Source: CAZEMR01 sp964513465 (GTDB lineage Bacteria > Bacteroidota > Ignavibacteria > Kapaibacteriales > UBA2268). Taken from it: DNA of 8,788 nucleotides. Shown in pieces: positions 1-5,901 of the stretch. The notes beneath the pieces were generated by a model. The model had not been told where the DNA came from. It saw only the letters and a list, made by a program, of their open reading frames with translations, and did not search any database. The stretch spans positions 1 through 8,788 of the forward strand of contig CAZEMR010000105.1 in assembly GCA_964513465.1 (NCBI GenBank). The letters run 5' to 3'. Both the position numbers and the translations under genes were made by a program. Position 1 is the first letter of the stretch, and the number at the start of each line of letters is the position of its first letter.

Positions 1-380
1 CGTTCATTTCCGAACGGGTTACTGACGTAGGAATTGCCGAATTCAAAGCCCACGCTAAACATGACAGCGATAGCAAGCACGCAGATAGCAACGGCCACAG
101 GGTTTTCTCCGATTTTCGCAATTGTATCTCCCTCCCATAAGTATTCATCTAAAAATATCCACGTTACCACGCCGATCATTACCACCAGCTCGCCGGTTGC
201 GTAGGGAAATGCCGGCAGCATGTAGCCGAACGACAGGATGGCCGCAAGCGCTGTGGCGATGGTGGCCAGCGCAAATACATATACCCTCCGCCGTGCGAAG
301 TTCGCGCTTTTGTCGCTCGCCGAATCATTCGCAAGCAGCGATTTTATTTTCTCTTGTTCTTCTTTTGTGAATTCACTCAT
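1..380 (-). CDS. Three-TM membrane protein, holin candidate (partial, cut by left edge)
   Basis: The reading frame opens with ATG at 380 and stays open for 126 codons to the window edge, so the C-terminus is missing. The first 30 residues are charged and polar (MSEFTKEEQEKIKSLL...) and end in a basic RRR. Three hydrophobic stretches follow, at about residues 33-55, 64-78 and 94-112, suggesting an integral inner-membrane protein. An AGAGG ribosome site lies 6 nt before the start. The start overlaps the stop of the upstream coiled-coil gene by 8 nt, so translation is probably coupled. Small multi-TM proteins next to another small membrane protein in a phage are often holins. That role is inferred from position and topology only, since I recognise no family motif. 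Expression of the membrane protein is well supported; the function is not. Confidence 0.7.
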   Translation of the reverse strand, partial: MSEFTKEEQEKIKSLLANDSASDKSANFARRRVYVFALATIATALAAILSFGYMLPAFPYATGELVVMIGVVTWIFLDEYLWEGDTIAKIGENPVAVAICVLAIAVMFSVGFEFGNSYVSNPFGNE

Positions 381-756
381 TTTTGCCTCTGTCTAATTTT
401 TCCAATATTCTGATAGCGGTTTTCATAAAGTCATTGCTTCGATCAATGGTCTTCTTGATGTCCGCGATCATGTTTTCCAATACCGCGATCCGGGTGTTAT
501 GCTCCGAGAGCATCTGCCCGATCGATTTGTCGCTTTCGTCCTGTTTTGCGTCCTGCATACTCATTCCATCTATCCGTTGCTTTAGAAGCTCAATTTCCCG
601 CTCATGTTCATGGCACTGGGATTTATCCTCTACCGCTTTTGTCAGCTCCTTGTCCCGGCGCCTTTTGTAAATATCCCCGATCTGACTGTATGAGACCAGC
701 ACGGTCACGAATGCGATCAGAATCTTGTCCCAATTTTGCGCAATCCAGTTATCCAT
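373..756 (-). CDS. Small membrane-anchored coiled-coil protein (possible lysis accessory or spanin-like)
   Basis: This 127-residue protein has one hydrophobic segment at about residues 10-26, followed by a basic patch (KRRRDKE). The rest is a long charged helix with hydrophobic residues at heptad-like spacing, for example IELLKQRI at 55-62 and AVLENMIADIKKTI at 91-104. The layout is an N-terminal membrane anchor with a coiled coil. It resembles phage Rz-type inner-membrane spanins and, in composition, XhlA-type holin partners, although XhlA carries its TM at the C-terminus. No overlapping Rz1-like lipoprotein with a lipobox is visible on this strand, which weakens the spanin reading. An AAAGG site sits 7 nt before the ATG. 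The start overlaps the end of the gp37-like gene by 8 nt, and the stop overlaps the next membrane gene by 8 nt, so all three are probably co-translated. It could also be a tail- or head-associated coiled-coil protein. Confidence 0.75.
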   Translation of the reverse strand: MDNWIAQNWDKILIAFVTVLVSYSQIGDIYKRRRDKELTKAVEDKSQCHEHEREIELLKQRIDGMSMQDAKQDESDKSIGQMLSEHNTRIAVLENMIADIKKTIDRSNDFMKTAIRILEKLDRGKNE

Positions 757-1210
757 CGGTATGCCTTTCGCGTTCGTATTGCAAGACCGCGCGGAAGGTC
801 ATCGATGTCCGCCATTTGTCCGCGTCGCGAAATGGATCGACCGGCCCGGCTATCGGAATCAGCGGCGATAAATCCGGATCGAGGCGCAGATTGGTCACAT
901 TCTCGCGCAGTCCTTTGACCACTCCGTAAATGCCGTCGGCGCGCTTGCGATTGTGAAATATTGTTAATTCGAAATTCCATACCGTATGGAATAATCGCCC
1001 GGGATCGTTGAACTGCGAGCCCGTCCCGGCGGTAATGCTCATCGTTTGCGGCGATCCGGCGAATCTGACGAGGATCATATTCTCCCAGCGCCTGATGTAT
1101 TGAGTCAGAAAATCCGGCTCGTCGGGTTCGACCACGGCCTTCGAGCTGTTCAGGTCGAGCGTATTCAAATAATCCGCAATGCGGTCTTCTGCCTGGTGTT
1201 CGGTAATCAT
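749..1210 (-). CDS. Mu gp37-like (DUF1834-type) head-tail region protein, probable
   Basis: The protein has 153 residues and is soluble, with no TM segment or signal peptide. The N-terminus is helical and charged (MITEHQAEDRIADYL). The middle and C-terminus look like mixed alpha/beta, including FHTVWNFELTIFHNRK and the ending WRTSMTFRAVLQYERE. Length and position directly after a DUF1320 protein match the gp36-gp37 pair of Mu-like phages, where gp37 is a virion-morphogenesis protein of poorly known role near the head-tail join. The assignment rests mostly on gene order plus general resemblance, so the family name is tentative. Its start overlaps the upstream stop in an ATGA arrangement (1207-1210), and its 3' end overlaps the start of the membrane coiled-coil gene by 8 nt. 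Both overlaps support translational coupling. Confidence 0.7.
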   Translation of the reverse strand: MITEHQAEDRIADYLNTLDLNSSKAVVEPDEPDFLTQYIRRWENMILVRFAGSPQTMSITAGTGSQFNDPGRLFHTVWNFELTIFHNRKRADGIYGVVKGLRENVTNLRLDPDLSPLIPIAGPVDPFRDADKWRTSMTFRAVLQYERERHTDG

Positions 1211-1644
1211 ATCATTCTGTCTATAATATCCTGTGTAAATGCCTTTTGTCTTGAGTTCGAGCGGAAATGGGCAGGGGCGGCCTTTGTGGTCGTCGAGTTT
1301 AATCTCAGTTCTCCCCGCATGTATCGTTCGAGCGTTCCGATTGCTTCTTTTCGCCGTGCGCGTATTGCATCGAAAGGCTGCCCCTGATCCATATCACTAC
1401 TCACGAGATCCGTTACGGTTAAAGTTATGCAGAGCGATCTCAGTATCCGGAGATCGTCCTCGTCGCTGATCGGCAAGTCTGCGACTCCGCGGATATAGCT
1501 GTCGATTATCGTCCCGGCGGTATCGATGCGGTCGTTCACGAAAGCTTCGTTGACCGTGTCCGCATCGCGATTGCCCGCATTGGAATAATCGATTAATCGA
1601 TATTCTCCGATTTCGTTGACTATATCCCGAAAGCTGCAATACAT
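1207..1644 (-). CDS. DUF1320 / Mu gp36-like head-completion protein
   Basis: The 145-residue protein begins MYCSFRDIVNEIGEYRLIDY and continues with VNEAFVNDRIDTAGTIIDSYI, then a leucine-rich helix (DLRILRSLCITLTVTDL). A late helix has the form FDAIRARRKEAIGTLERYMRGEL. This succession is typical of the DUF1320 family: short N-terminal domain, an 'A..ID.Y' helix, a helical core, then 'Y..A...L..I..G'. Members such as Mu gp36 are thought to act as head-completion or connector components by analogy with HK97 gp6-like proteins. A GGGGA ribosome site precedes the ATG. The gene begins 11 nt after the decoration-protein stop and overlaps the next gene by 4 nt. The C-terminal 30 residues (Ser/Thr/Arg-rich) are not conserved in families I know and may be disordered. 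Confidence 0.8.
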   Translation of the reverse strand: MYCSFRDIVNEIGEYRLIDYSNAGNRDADTVNEAFVNDRIDTAGTIIDSYIRGVADLPISDEDDLRILRSLCITLTVTDLVSSDMDQGQPFDAIRARRKEAIGTLERYMRGELRLNSTTTKAAPAHFRSNSRQKAFTQDIIDRMI

Positions 1645-1655
1645 TGTGTCCCCGT

Positions 1656-2453
1656 TTATTTAATAAATACCGGAATATCCTCGTCGGCTCCGGAGGCCTC
1701 GGCCAGCGCGATACCCGCCACATGGAAATCGTCCGTGCGCTCGAGCTTCAGGTAGCTGCCCGCCTTCACGGTCAGATCGGCCGCATCGGAGGCATTCTGC
1801 GCCCATTGCAACGCGATATTTCCGGCGGTGGCGTCAATTGTTACAATCGCCTCGATTATGAGCGCGCCGCTCTCGCTCGCCGTCAGCTGATGCGTGAATT
1901 CAGCGGTCAGGTCGGCGCTTGCCGCAAGCAGCGTCAGATTGCCGTCCACCGCGCCGACCGCATAGATATTGCCGACTATGGTAGCATCGGCGGGAGCGGT
2001 GAATTTCGCTTTGATTGTCTGCACGTCCGCTTTGGCATTGACCAGATTGATCAGCGCGGACATCTTATAGCTTTTGCCCGCCAGCGCCGGCATATCGCTT
2101 AGCGCGGCGTCGTCGGCGTAGGTGGTGTCGGAGGCCTTGCTTTCGTCCTCCGATTTGATTTTCTCACTGATTTTTTTGATAAATGTGACGGCTTTGGCAT
2201 TTGCGTCGGACATCACATCCGCGCCTGCTGAGATCGATCCGCCGGAAGTGATCACGGCTATCGATCCCGGAATTTTATAACCGGCCTGTTCGCCCGCTTC
2301 GACAGTGAGCGAGGCTGCCCCGGCGATCCTATCGCCCAGCCCGGCGTATTCGAGCTTGCCGCTTGAATTGATCTTCATGAATCGCTTCAGGGTGTCGATC
2401 GCCTCTGCGGCCTCTGCGCCGTAGGTGGCCAGAGTTTTCTCGGTATAGGTCAT
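1656..2453 (-). CDS. Capsid decoration protein (DUF2190-like) with a C-terminal beta-rich domain
   Basis: The 265-residue protein appears to have two parts. Residues about 22-95 are rich in Gly, Ala, Ser and Val and carry the pattern of small capsid-cement proteins: RFMKINSSGKLEYAG, then DRIAGAASLTVEAGEQAGYK and GSISAGADVMSDANAKAV. These proteins trimerise on the outside of HK97-type shells and stabilise them. Residues about 125-265 form a second region rich in beta-type residues (IKAKFTAPADATIVGNIYAV, ALQWAQNASDAADLTVKAGSYLKLER). It resembles the beta-sandwich extensions seen on phage head fibres and tail proteins. A charged linker (KKISEKIKSEDESK) joins them. Its place two genes after the major capsid protein suits a decoration protein. 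An AAAGGAG site 6 nt before the ATG predicts high expression, as expected for a protein needed in many copies. The domain split is inferred from composition and pattern, not a search. Confidence 0.75.
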   Translation of the reverse strand: MTYTEKTLATYGAEAAEAIDTLKRFMKINSSGKLEYAGLGDRIAGAASLTVEAGEQAGYKIPGSIAVITSGGSISAGADVMSDANAKAVTFIKKISEKIKSEDESKASDTTYADDAALSDMPALAGKSYKMSALINLVNAKADVQTIKAKFTAPADATIVGNIYAVGAVDGNLTLLAASADLTAEFTHQLTASESGALIIEAIVTIDATAGNIALQWAQNASDAADLTVKAGSYLKLERTDDFHVAGIALAEASGADEDIPVFIK

Positions 2454-2456
2454 TGA

Positions 2457-2648
2457 TTACTCCTTTGATTTATTTGGTTTAATATCTTTCTGTTGTCTGT
2501 CGCCGGATTTGTCCACTTCGACCTCCGGATGATAAGCCACGGCGTCCGCGGCATACCCGGCGGCTTTGTCGGTCAGCTTCACGAGTTCCCCCGGCTTATA
2601 CAGCCGGCCTTTCGCGCGGATTGCGCTGATTACTTTATATTGTCTCAT
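2457..2648 (-). CDS. Small head-region protein of unknown function (63 aa)
   Basis: This 63-residue protein begins MRQYKVISAIRAKGRLYKPGELVKLTDKAAGY and ends in a very polar Lys/Asp-rich tail. The 'KGRLYKPGELVKLTDKAA' pattern is shared by many small phage proteins found near capsid or decoration genes, usually annotated as hypothetical. It suggests one compact beta-rich domain. It has the best ribosome site in the window, AAGGAGGT at 2657-2664, 8 nt before the ATG and overlapping the capsid stop codon. Such a site predicts strong translation. It lies between major capsid and decoration genes with a 3-nt gap to the latter, so a role in head structure or stabilisation is plausible but unproven. 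Confidence 0.75.
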   Translation of the reverse strand: MRQYKVISAIRAKGRLYKPGELVKLTDKAAGYAADAVAYHPEVEVDKSGDRQQKDIKPNKSKE

Positions 2649-2656
2649 ATATATTT

Positions 2657-2664
2657 ACCTCCTT
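2657..2664 (-). promoter_or_regulatory. Strong ribosome binding site AAGGAGGT for the 63-aa gene
   Basis: Read on the minus strand this is a perfect eight-base Shine-Dalgarno sequence, 8 nt before the ATG at 2648. It overlaps the TAA stop of the major capsid gene (2663-2665), so ribosomes ending the capsid gene can restart there. Confidence 0.85.
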
Positions 2665-3610
2665 ATGCGTCCGGATCGATGGGATTTTTCACGATTAATG
2701 CGCTGTCGGGTCCGACGATCTCCACGGCGTACATGTCGGTGGAGCGGATCATCTTCAGTTTGCCGCCGTTTTCCTCCCATTTGTCCACATACGGGTAGCC
2801 CTTTTTCCGAAGGGTGTAGCCGAATGACGGGCTGTTGGGATCGCTTGCGGATTTCGGGATGTGCGCGAATATGATATAATTGCCCCAGACATCGACCAGC
2901 GAGCCGCCTTCGAGCTTTTTGGAGCGGCCTACGAAGATGTTCGGGATTTCGAGCAGAGCGCCCAGGGCTTTGGTCGTGGGCACATTGTTTTCCATGCGCA
3001 ATGTCGCGCTGTTCTCGCCGATTACCGAGCTGAGAGCAAGCTTCAGCGCGTCGTGGTATTTGAGTTTATTCCAGACCGCCGCGCCCATTACCATCGTATT
3101 GGGAGCTTTCCCGATGATCTGTTCGAGCGTGTCCTTGCGCTGGTGCATTTCCTCGATGATGTTCACGGCCGATTCGTTCCAGAAATTATCCGTCAGGGTT
3201 TCCTGATTGTCCGCGCTGTAATTGGCGAGCGTTGTTGCGATTTTCGCGGATTCGACTTCCCGGGCCAGCGTCAGGCCTTCCTGCACCCGTTCGGCGGCGC
3301 GTTTTTCGATTGCATAATCCGCTTCGTCGAGCTCGATATAATCGAGGGGTTCGACAAGGTCATGCTCGCGCAATTGAATATCGATTGTGCTGCGCTCCTC
3401 GGGCGCGATCTCGTTGGATTTTGCCCTGAGCGCGCGTTCGGTTTCGTGGACGAGGAACATGTCCTTGCCCCATTTCAGTATCTTTCCGCTCATTGGCGCA
3501 TCTGCCAGCGGGAAGAGCTTCTCGGCGATGTATTCCGAATTCGAATAGCCCTGCACGATATTGGTCAGCAGGGGATCGATTATCCTAAGGTTTTTCAGTC
3601 TGGTCGGCAT
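2663..3610 (-). CDS. Major capsid protein (HK97-fold type)
   Basis: The 315-residue protein is the shell subunit of the phage head. The N-terminal region reads DPLLTNIVQGYSNSEYIAEK, then LFPLADAPMSGKILKWGKD and ERALRAKSNEI. This is the recognisable opening of a widespread family of phage major capsid proteins ('LTN.A.GY....FI...LFP......G....FGK..F'). Further family-like points are an acidic helix at about 84-130, 'KAPNTMVMGAAVWNKLKYHDALK' at about 168-190, where the scaffold of this family has 'PNT...G...W..L..H', and a 'VDVWGNYIIFAH' strand at 239-250. Length is usual for the family, and no cleaved pro-region is evident at the N-terminus. The ATG overlaps the protease stop (TAATG) and has a GGAGGT site 6 nt upstream, fitting high expression. 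It directly follows the scaffold/protease, the standard order in head operons. Confidence 0.88.
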   Translation of the reverse strand: MPTRLKNLRIIDPLLTNIVQGYSNSEYIAEKLFPLADAPMSGKILKWGKDMFLVHETERALRAKSNEIAPEERSTIDIQLREHDLVEPLDYIELDEADYAIEKRAAERVQEGLTLAREVESAKIATTLANYSADNQETLTDNFWNESAVNIIEEMHQRKDTLEQIIGKAPNTMVMGAAVWNKLKYHDALKLALSSVIGENSATLRMENNVPTTKALGALLEIPNIFVGRSKKLEGGSLVDVWGNYIIFAHIPKSASDPNSPSFGYTLRKKGYPYVDKWEENGGKLKMIRSTDMYAVEIVGPDSALIVKNPIDPDA

Positions 3611-4290
3611 TATTCCACCTCCAGTCTCATATATTCGTCAAATGCCTGCGAATACGTCATGTTGCGGCCTTTCGAGTTTTGTTCTTTCATATACTTCCTG
3701 ATCCTTTCGTTAAGCTCGGCGGCCTCCTCGTCGATGACCGCGCCTTTGGGGATGGCCATCGGACTGCCGCTGCCGAATTTGTTACCGGATTGCTTTTTCG
3801 CGAATTCCTTCCTCAGATCATCCGCGCCTGCGTAGGAATTCAGAAGGTCGGTCAGCAATCCGAAGGCGTTCTGCTCTTTGGTTTTTCCGCCGAATGCGAA
3901 TTTGTAGCTGCCTTCGTCGGCGCCCGCGACTTCGAGGTTTGCCATCACGAGGTCTTTTTGCGCAGGCAATACCTTTCCGATTTCGAGCAGTTCGTTGAAT
4001 AATTTCTCGTGGCGATTCTTTCGGTCTCTGCGCTCAAGCTCCGCAATCCTTAGCTGCAAGGCCTGTTCGCGGGCCGAGAATTTGTCCTTACTTTCTTTTT
4101 CTTCCTCGCCTTCCTTTCCTTCCTTGCCGTCCGGGGCGTTCATTTCCCCGCCGGATGCTTCCGTGCCCGATGCGCCCGCTTTAGCTAAGCCAAGCTCGTC
4201 GATCTTTGCCGCAAGCTGTTGCGACACTTCCTCGCCGAGCGTCTCGGATGCCCATGCGATCAGGGCTTCGATCATTTCCGTCAGATTCAT
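3610..4290 (-). CDS. Nested scaffold protein from an internal start (Mu gpZ / lambda Nu3 style), predicted
   Basis: Inside the protease-scaffold gene, in the same frame, codon 183 is an ATG at 4288-4290. It is preceded by a perfect AAGGAG (4300-4305) with 9 nt spacing. Starting here gives a 226-residue protein opening MNLTEMIEALIAWASETLGE and lacking the whole protease domain. Phages Mu (I/Z) and lambda (C/Nu3) make separate scaffold proteins this way, in excess over the protease fusion. The position fits: the break falls between the end of the conserved protease region (about residue 125) and the helical scaffold. In the full-length reading the SD bases encode KNKEHAE, an unremarkable linker, so selection for the ribosome site is plausible. 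Separate expression is inferred from the site, not observed. Confidence 0.7.
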   Translation of the reverse strand: MNLTEMIEALIAWASETLGEEVSQQLAAKIDELGLAKAGASGTEASGGEMNAPDGKEGKEGEEEKESKDKFSAREQALQLRIAELERRDRKNRHEKLFNELLEIGKVLPAQKDLVMANLEVAGADEGSYKFAFGGKTKEQNAFGLLTDLLNSYAGADDLRKEFAKKQSGNKFGSGSPMAIPKGAVIDEEAAELNERIRKYMKEQNSKGRNMTYSQAFDEYMRLEVE

Positions 4291-4836
4291 TTCTGCGTGC
4301 TCCTTATTTTTAAGCTGATTAATTTTGTTATCTATGTTCGATTCGAATTGCGCGAATAGCGATTTCAGGCTCGACTGCAATTTTGCGATCATGCCTCCGC
4401 TTTCGCCTTCCTTCGCTGTGGTAAATTCATAGCTGGTGAATTTCTTCTCTTTCGAGAATTCCGGATCGGCCAGGCCCCGAACTGCCGGCGGCATTCCCCC
4501 GAGGAATCCGATATGGCGAAGCATATTATCCTCGAATAGCGCAATGCTGCGCTTGCGATAGTGGCCGTCCTTTACCCATTGCATGAACTCGGGCTTCATA
4601 TCGGTCAGCAGCGCCATCAGGGTATCGCCCTCGCGTTTGAGCGCCTTCACCCAGCCGTAAGCCGGGGAGTCGTCCTCGGGATGCCCCAGCACTATGGGCG
4701 CTTCGTGGCGCTCGGCTTCGGACTGCTCATTATATTTTCGGACAATCTCGTCGAGCTCCGCGACCGTCCAGTTGTGGGTATTTCCCGCGGAATCGGTCTG
4801 CTCTCCCGCCCGGAAACATTCGATCCAAATATCCAT
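3610..4836 (-). CDS. Head maturation protease fused to scaffold (Mu gpI-like)
   Basis: The 408-residue protein has two parts. Residues 1-125 are the protease: EAPIVLGHPEDDSPAYGWVKAL at 45-66, MQWVKDGHYRKRSIALF at 85-101 and GFLGGMPPAVRGL at 110-122. These match the Mu gpI-like (PF10123-type) assembly proteases, whose members show '.P...GHP..D.PA.GWV', 'G.YR..S..F' and 'G...P...G'. His52 and Ser97 are the best catalytic candidates, by family analogy. Residues about 150-408 are the scaffold: a helical segment, an acidic low-complexity linker (about 231-252), a coiled-coil-like stretch (SAREQALQLRIAELERRDRK, 254-273) and a basic C-terminus of the type that contacts capsid subunits. The scaffold fills the procapsid and is destroyed by the protease on maturation. 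CGGAG lies 9 nt before the ATG. It is the first gene of the leftward operon. Confidence 0.85.
   Translation of the reverse strand: MDIWIECFRAGEQTDSAGNTHNWTVAELDEIVRKYNEQSEAERHEAPIVLGHPEDDSPAYGWVKALKREGDTLMALLTDMKPEFMQWVKDGHYRKRSIALFEDNMLRHIGFLGGMPPAVRGLADPEFSKEKKFTSYEFTTAKEGESGGMIAKLQSSLKSLFAQFESNIDNKINQLKNKEHAEMNLTEMIEALIAWASETLGEEVSQQLAAKIDELGLAKAGASGTEASGGEMNAPDGKEGKEGEEEKESKDKFSAREQALQLRIAELERRDRKNRHEKLFNELLEIGKVLPAQKDLVMANLEVAGADEGSYKFAFGGKTKEQNAFGLLTDLLNSYAGADDLRKEFAKKQSGNKFGSGSPMAIPKGAVIDEEAAELNERIRKYMKEQNSKGRNMTYSQAFDEYMRLEVE
4300..4305 (-). promoter_or_regulatory. Internal ribosome binding site for the nested scaffold
   Basis: Minus-strand AAGGAG, 9 nt upstream of an in-frame ATG at 4290, within the protease-scaffold coding sequence. 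It is stronger than the CGGAG in front of the full-length gene, which would favour the scaffold-only product. Confidence 0.7.
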
Positions 4837-4850
4837 ATCATTCGGCTCCG

Positions 4851-4880
4851 TTTATAATTAAGTTTCGCCGAATTTATAAT
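4851..4880. repeat. Pair of TTTATAAT boxes, 22 bp apart
   Basis: TTTATAAT occurs at 4851-4858 and again at 4873-4880, a start-to-start distance of 22 bp, about two helical turns. On the minus strand both read ATTATAAA, and the inner copy lies 14-22 nt before the protease-scaffold ATG, so it could be a -10 region for the leftward operon. The spacing would also suit a protein binding one DNA face twice. AT-rich 8-mers can recur by chance, hence modest confidence. Confidence 0.4.
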
Positions 4881-4981
4881 CAGCAATGCGCCTGCGAAAA
4901 TGCCGCCTGACCAGCCGATTGCCCAGAACCCCGCTTAGCCGCCTGCCTTTTGGCGTTCCGGCCTCGTTGGTTTAATTCGCC

Positions 4982-4994
4982 GTCACATAGTGAC
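4982..4994. promoter_or_regulatory. Palindrome GTCACATAGTGAC, candidate operator
   Basis: The two GTCAC/GTGAC arms are perfect inverted copies around a 3-base ATA centre. The site ends 11 nt before the first rightward ATG (5006), a position where a bound repressor or activator would control the operon. A related site, GACACATAATGAC, lies at 7292-7304, 8 nt before the small terminase ATG, and matches at 11 of 13 positions. The core of both, CATAGT or CATAAT, could also act as a -10 box, which would give very short leaders. Confidence 0.5.
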
Positions 4995-5005
4995 CACATC
5001 GAAAA

Positions 5006-5221
5006 ATGAAAATGAAAGCGGAAACATCGGAAATAATCAAATCTCTGGAAAGCGATCTGGACATGGACTTAATCAATGTGCCCCAGTTCGACTGGCTGCC
5101 TAAGTACATAGAAATGCAGCGCGATAAATTCTTCACCATCGCCCAGGTCAAGGTCTGGGCCCGCGAGAAGATCGAGAATCAAAAGGAAGCTGAATATTTG
5201 AAAGGTATTTGTTTGTTATGA
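5006..5221 (+). CDS. Small acidic/helical protein of unknown function (71 aa)
   Basis: This is the first gene of the rightward operon. The protein is helical and charged (MKMKAETSEIIKSLESDLDMDLINV...), with an aromatic middle (PQFDWLPKYIEMQRDKFFT) and then IAQVKVWAREKIENQ. There is no TM, Cys motif or family I recognise. The evidence that it is real is the ATGA overlap of its stop (5219-5221) with the ATG of the next gene, and an uninterrupted frame in the same direction as its neighbours. The start is uncertain: ATGs at 5006 and 5012 are both possible, an in-frame stop lies just upstream (4991-4993), and neither has a Shine-Dalgarno match. That would fit a very short or leaderless transcript. 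Similar small proteins upstream of phage ParB-like genes may aid DNA binding, but that is a guess. Confidence 0.6.
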   Translation: MKMKAETSEIIKSLESDLDMDLINVPQFDWLPKYIEMQRDKFFTIAQVKVWAREKIENQKEAEYLKGICLL

Positions 5222-5901
5222 CTCAAAATGAAATTAATGAAATCGGAATCAATTGCAGCGGAGCGGAATATATCCCGATCGAGGATTTTCATGATTTGCA
5301 GGGCAATCTGAAAAAGCTGCGTCCGGACGGCTACGATAAGCTCAGGGCGTCGATCCTGAAGTATGGCATTATCTCGCCCTATTTCGCCTGGCGCGATAAA
5401 AATAATGCGATTTGGATTATCGACGCTCATCAGCGCAATCGCATTCTGAAGGACTTGAAACGCGACGGATATATTATCCCCAAAATGCCCACTGTGTTTA
5501 TCAAGGCCTCCGGCAAGCGCGAGGCTAAGGAAAAGCTCCTCGTTCTGAATTCCAGATATGCAAAAATCACCGGCGAGGGACTCCATGAATTCATCTGCGA
5601 GGATAAACTCGAAATCGACCTGGCCGGATTCGAGGACGTGCTCGATCTGCCCGATGTGGACATCGAGGACTTTCTCTCGCAGTGGAATGCCGGAGGCGAA
5701 TTGATTGATTCGCGGCTCGAGGACGATGGCTTTTCGCCATCCAGAGGCCTCAGCAATCTGAAATGGGACAATAAGATCGTGCCGCTCCAGGAAGAGGAAG
5801 TCGGATTGCTGAACAAAGCATTCGATGATTATATCGAGGAATTCGGCGTGTCCGCCGGGTTCGTGTTTCATATCATGGGGAGTAATCCAGATGGCGTTTG
5901 A
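5218..5901 (+). CDS. ParB/Srx-fold phage protein
   Basis: The 227-residue protein has an N-terminal ParB-like domain. Residues 19-30 (IPIEDFHDLQGN) and 40-56 (DKLRASILKYGIISPYF) form the opening strand and the helix before a 'G...P' turn. IWIIDAHQRNRILKDL at 65-80 matches the phosphate-binding motif of this fold, 'I.DGH.R...L..L', here with Ala in place of the usual Gly. PTVFIKASGKREAKEKLL (91-108) follows as in other members. The fold binds nucleotides (CTP in true ParB, ATP in sulfiredoxin-type relatives) and some members cut DNA. The C-terminus (SNLKWDNKIVPLQEEEVGLL and an acidic helix) is of a type seen in phage ParB-like proteins near methyltransferases. ATG at 5218 is preferred over TTG at 5209 because AAAGG is 12 nt upstream of ATG but only 3 nt from TTG. 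It overlaps both neighbours. Its role is inferred to be DNA modification or packaging, not plasmid partition. Confidence 0.8.
   Translation: MTQNEINEIGINCSGAEYIPIEDFHDLQGNLKKLRPDGYDKLRASILKYGIISPYFAWRDKNNAIWIIDAHQRNRILKDLKRDGYIIPKMPTVFIKASGKREAKEKLLVLNSRYAKITGEGLHEFICEDKLEIDLAGFEDVLDLPDVDIEDFLSQWNAGGELIDSRLEDDGFSPSRGLSNLKWDNKIVPLQEEEVGLLNKAFDDYIEEFGVSAGFVFHIMGSNPDGV
5877..5882 (+). promoter_or_regulatory. Ribosome binding site GGGGAG fixing the ParB-methyltransferase start
   Basis: GGGGAG lies 8 nt before the ATG at 5891, inside the end of the preceding gene. The frame is open to an earlier ATG at 5825, but that has no ribosome site and its added 22 residues do not resemble the ParB fold. 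The conserved ParB pattern starts a few residues after the 5891 ATG. Confidence 0.8.

Larger units (their letters stand above)
4837..5005. promoter_or_regulatory. Divergent intergenic region between head and packaging operons
   Basis: These 169 bases separate the leftward and rightward gene sets and hold no convincing coding frame, so they should carry promoters for both. The leftward side is AT-rich, with two TTTATAAT boxes, and an ATTCGG (4840-4845) matched by an inverted CCGAAT (4868-4873). The middle (about 4885-4970) is GC-rich with a repeated GCCGCCTG (4902-4909 and 4938-4945) and a small GCC-TTTT-GGC hairpin at about 4944-4953. The rightward end carries the GTCACATAGTGAC palindrome. 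No clean -35/-10 pair with 16-18 bp spacing is visible in either direction, so the phage may use its own activator. A cos or pac packaging site here is possible but nothing in the sequence proves it. Confidence 0.5.

Noticed and set aside
2861..3835. Plus-strand frame of 324 codons opposite the major capsid gene
   Set aside because: The minus-strand capsid gene has family motifs, a strong ribosome site and operon continuity. The plus frame has none and runs across the capsid/protease junction.
4902..4945. Repeated GCCGCCTG as a CRISPR-like or origin repeat
   Set aside because: There are only two 8-bp copies in GC-rich sequence, with no regular spacing and no further copies.
4944..4953. GCC-TTTT-GGC hairpin as a terminator
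   Set aside because: The stem is only 3 bp and no T tract follows. It also lies in a divergent region where no gene ends.
5825..5890. Upstream extension of the ParB-methyltransferase from ATG 5825
   Set aside because: It lacks a ribosome site, adds 22 residues unlike the ParB fold and would overlap the previous gene by 77 nt. ATG 5891 has GGGGAG at 8 nt.
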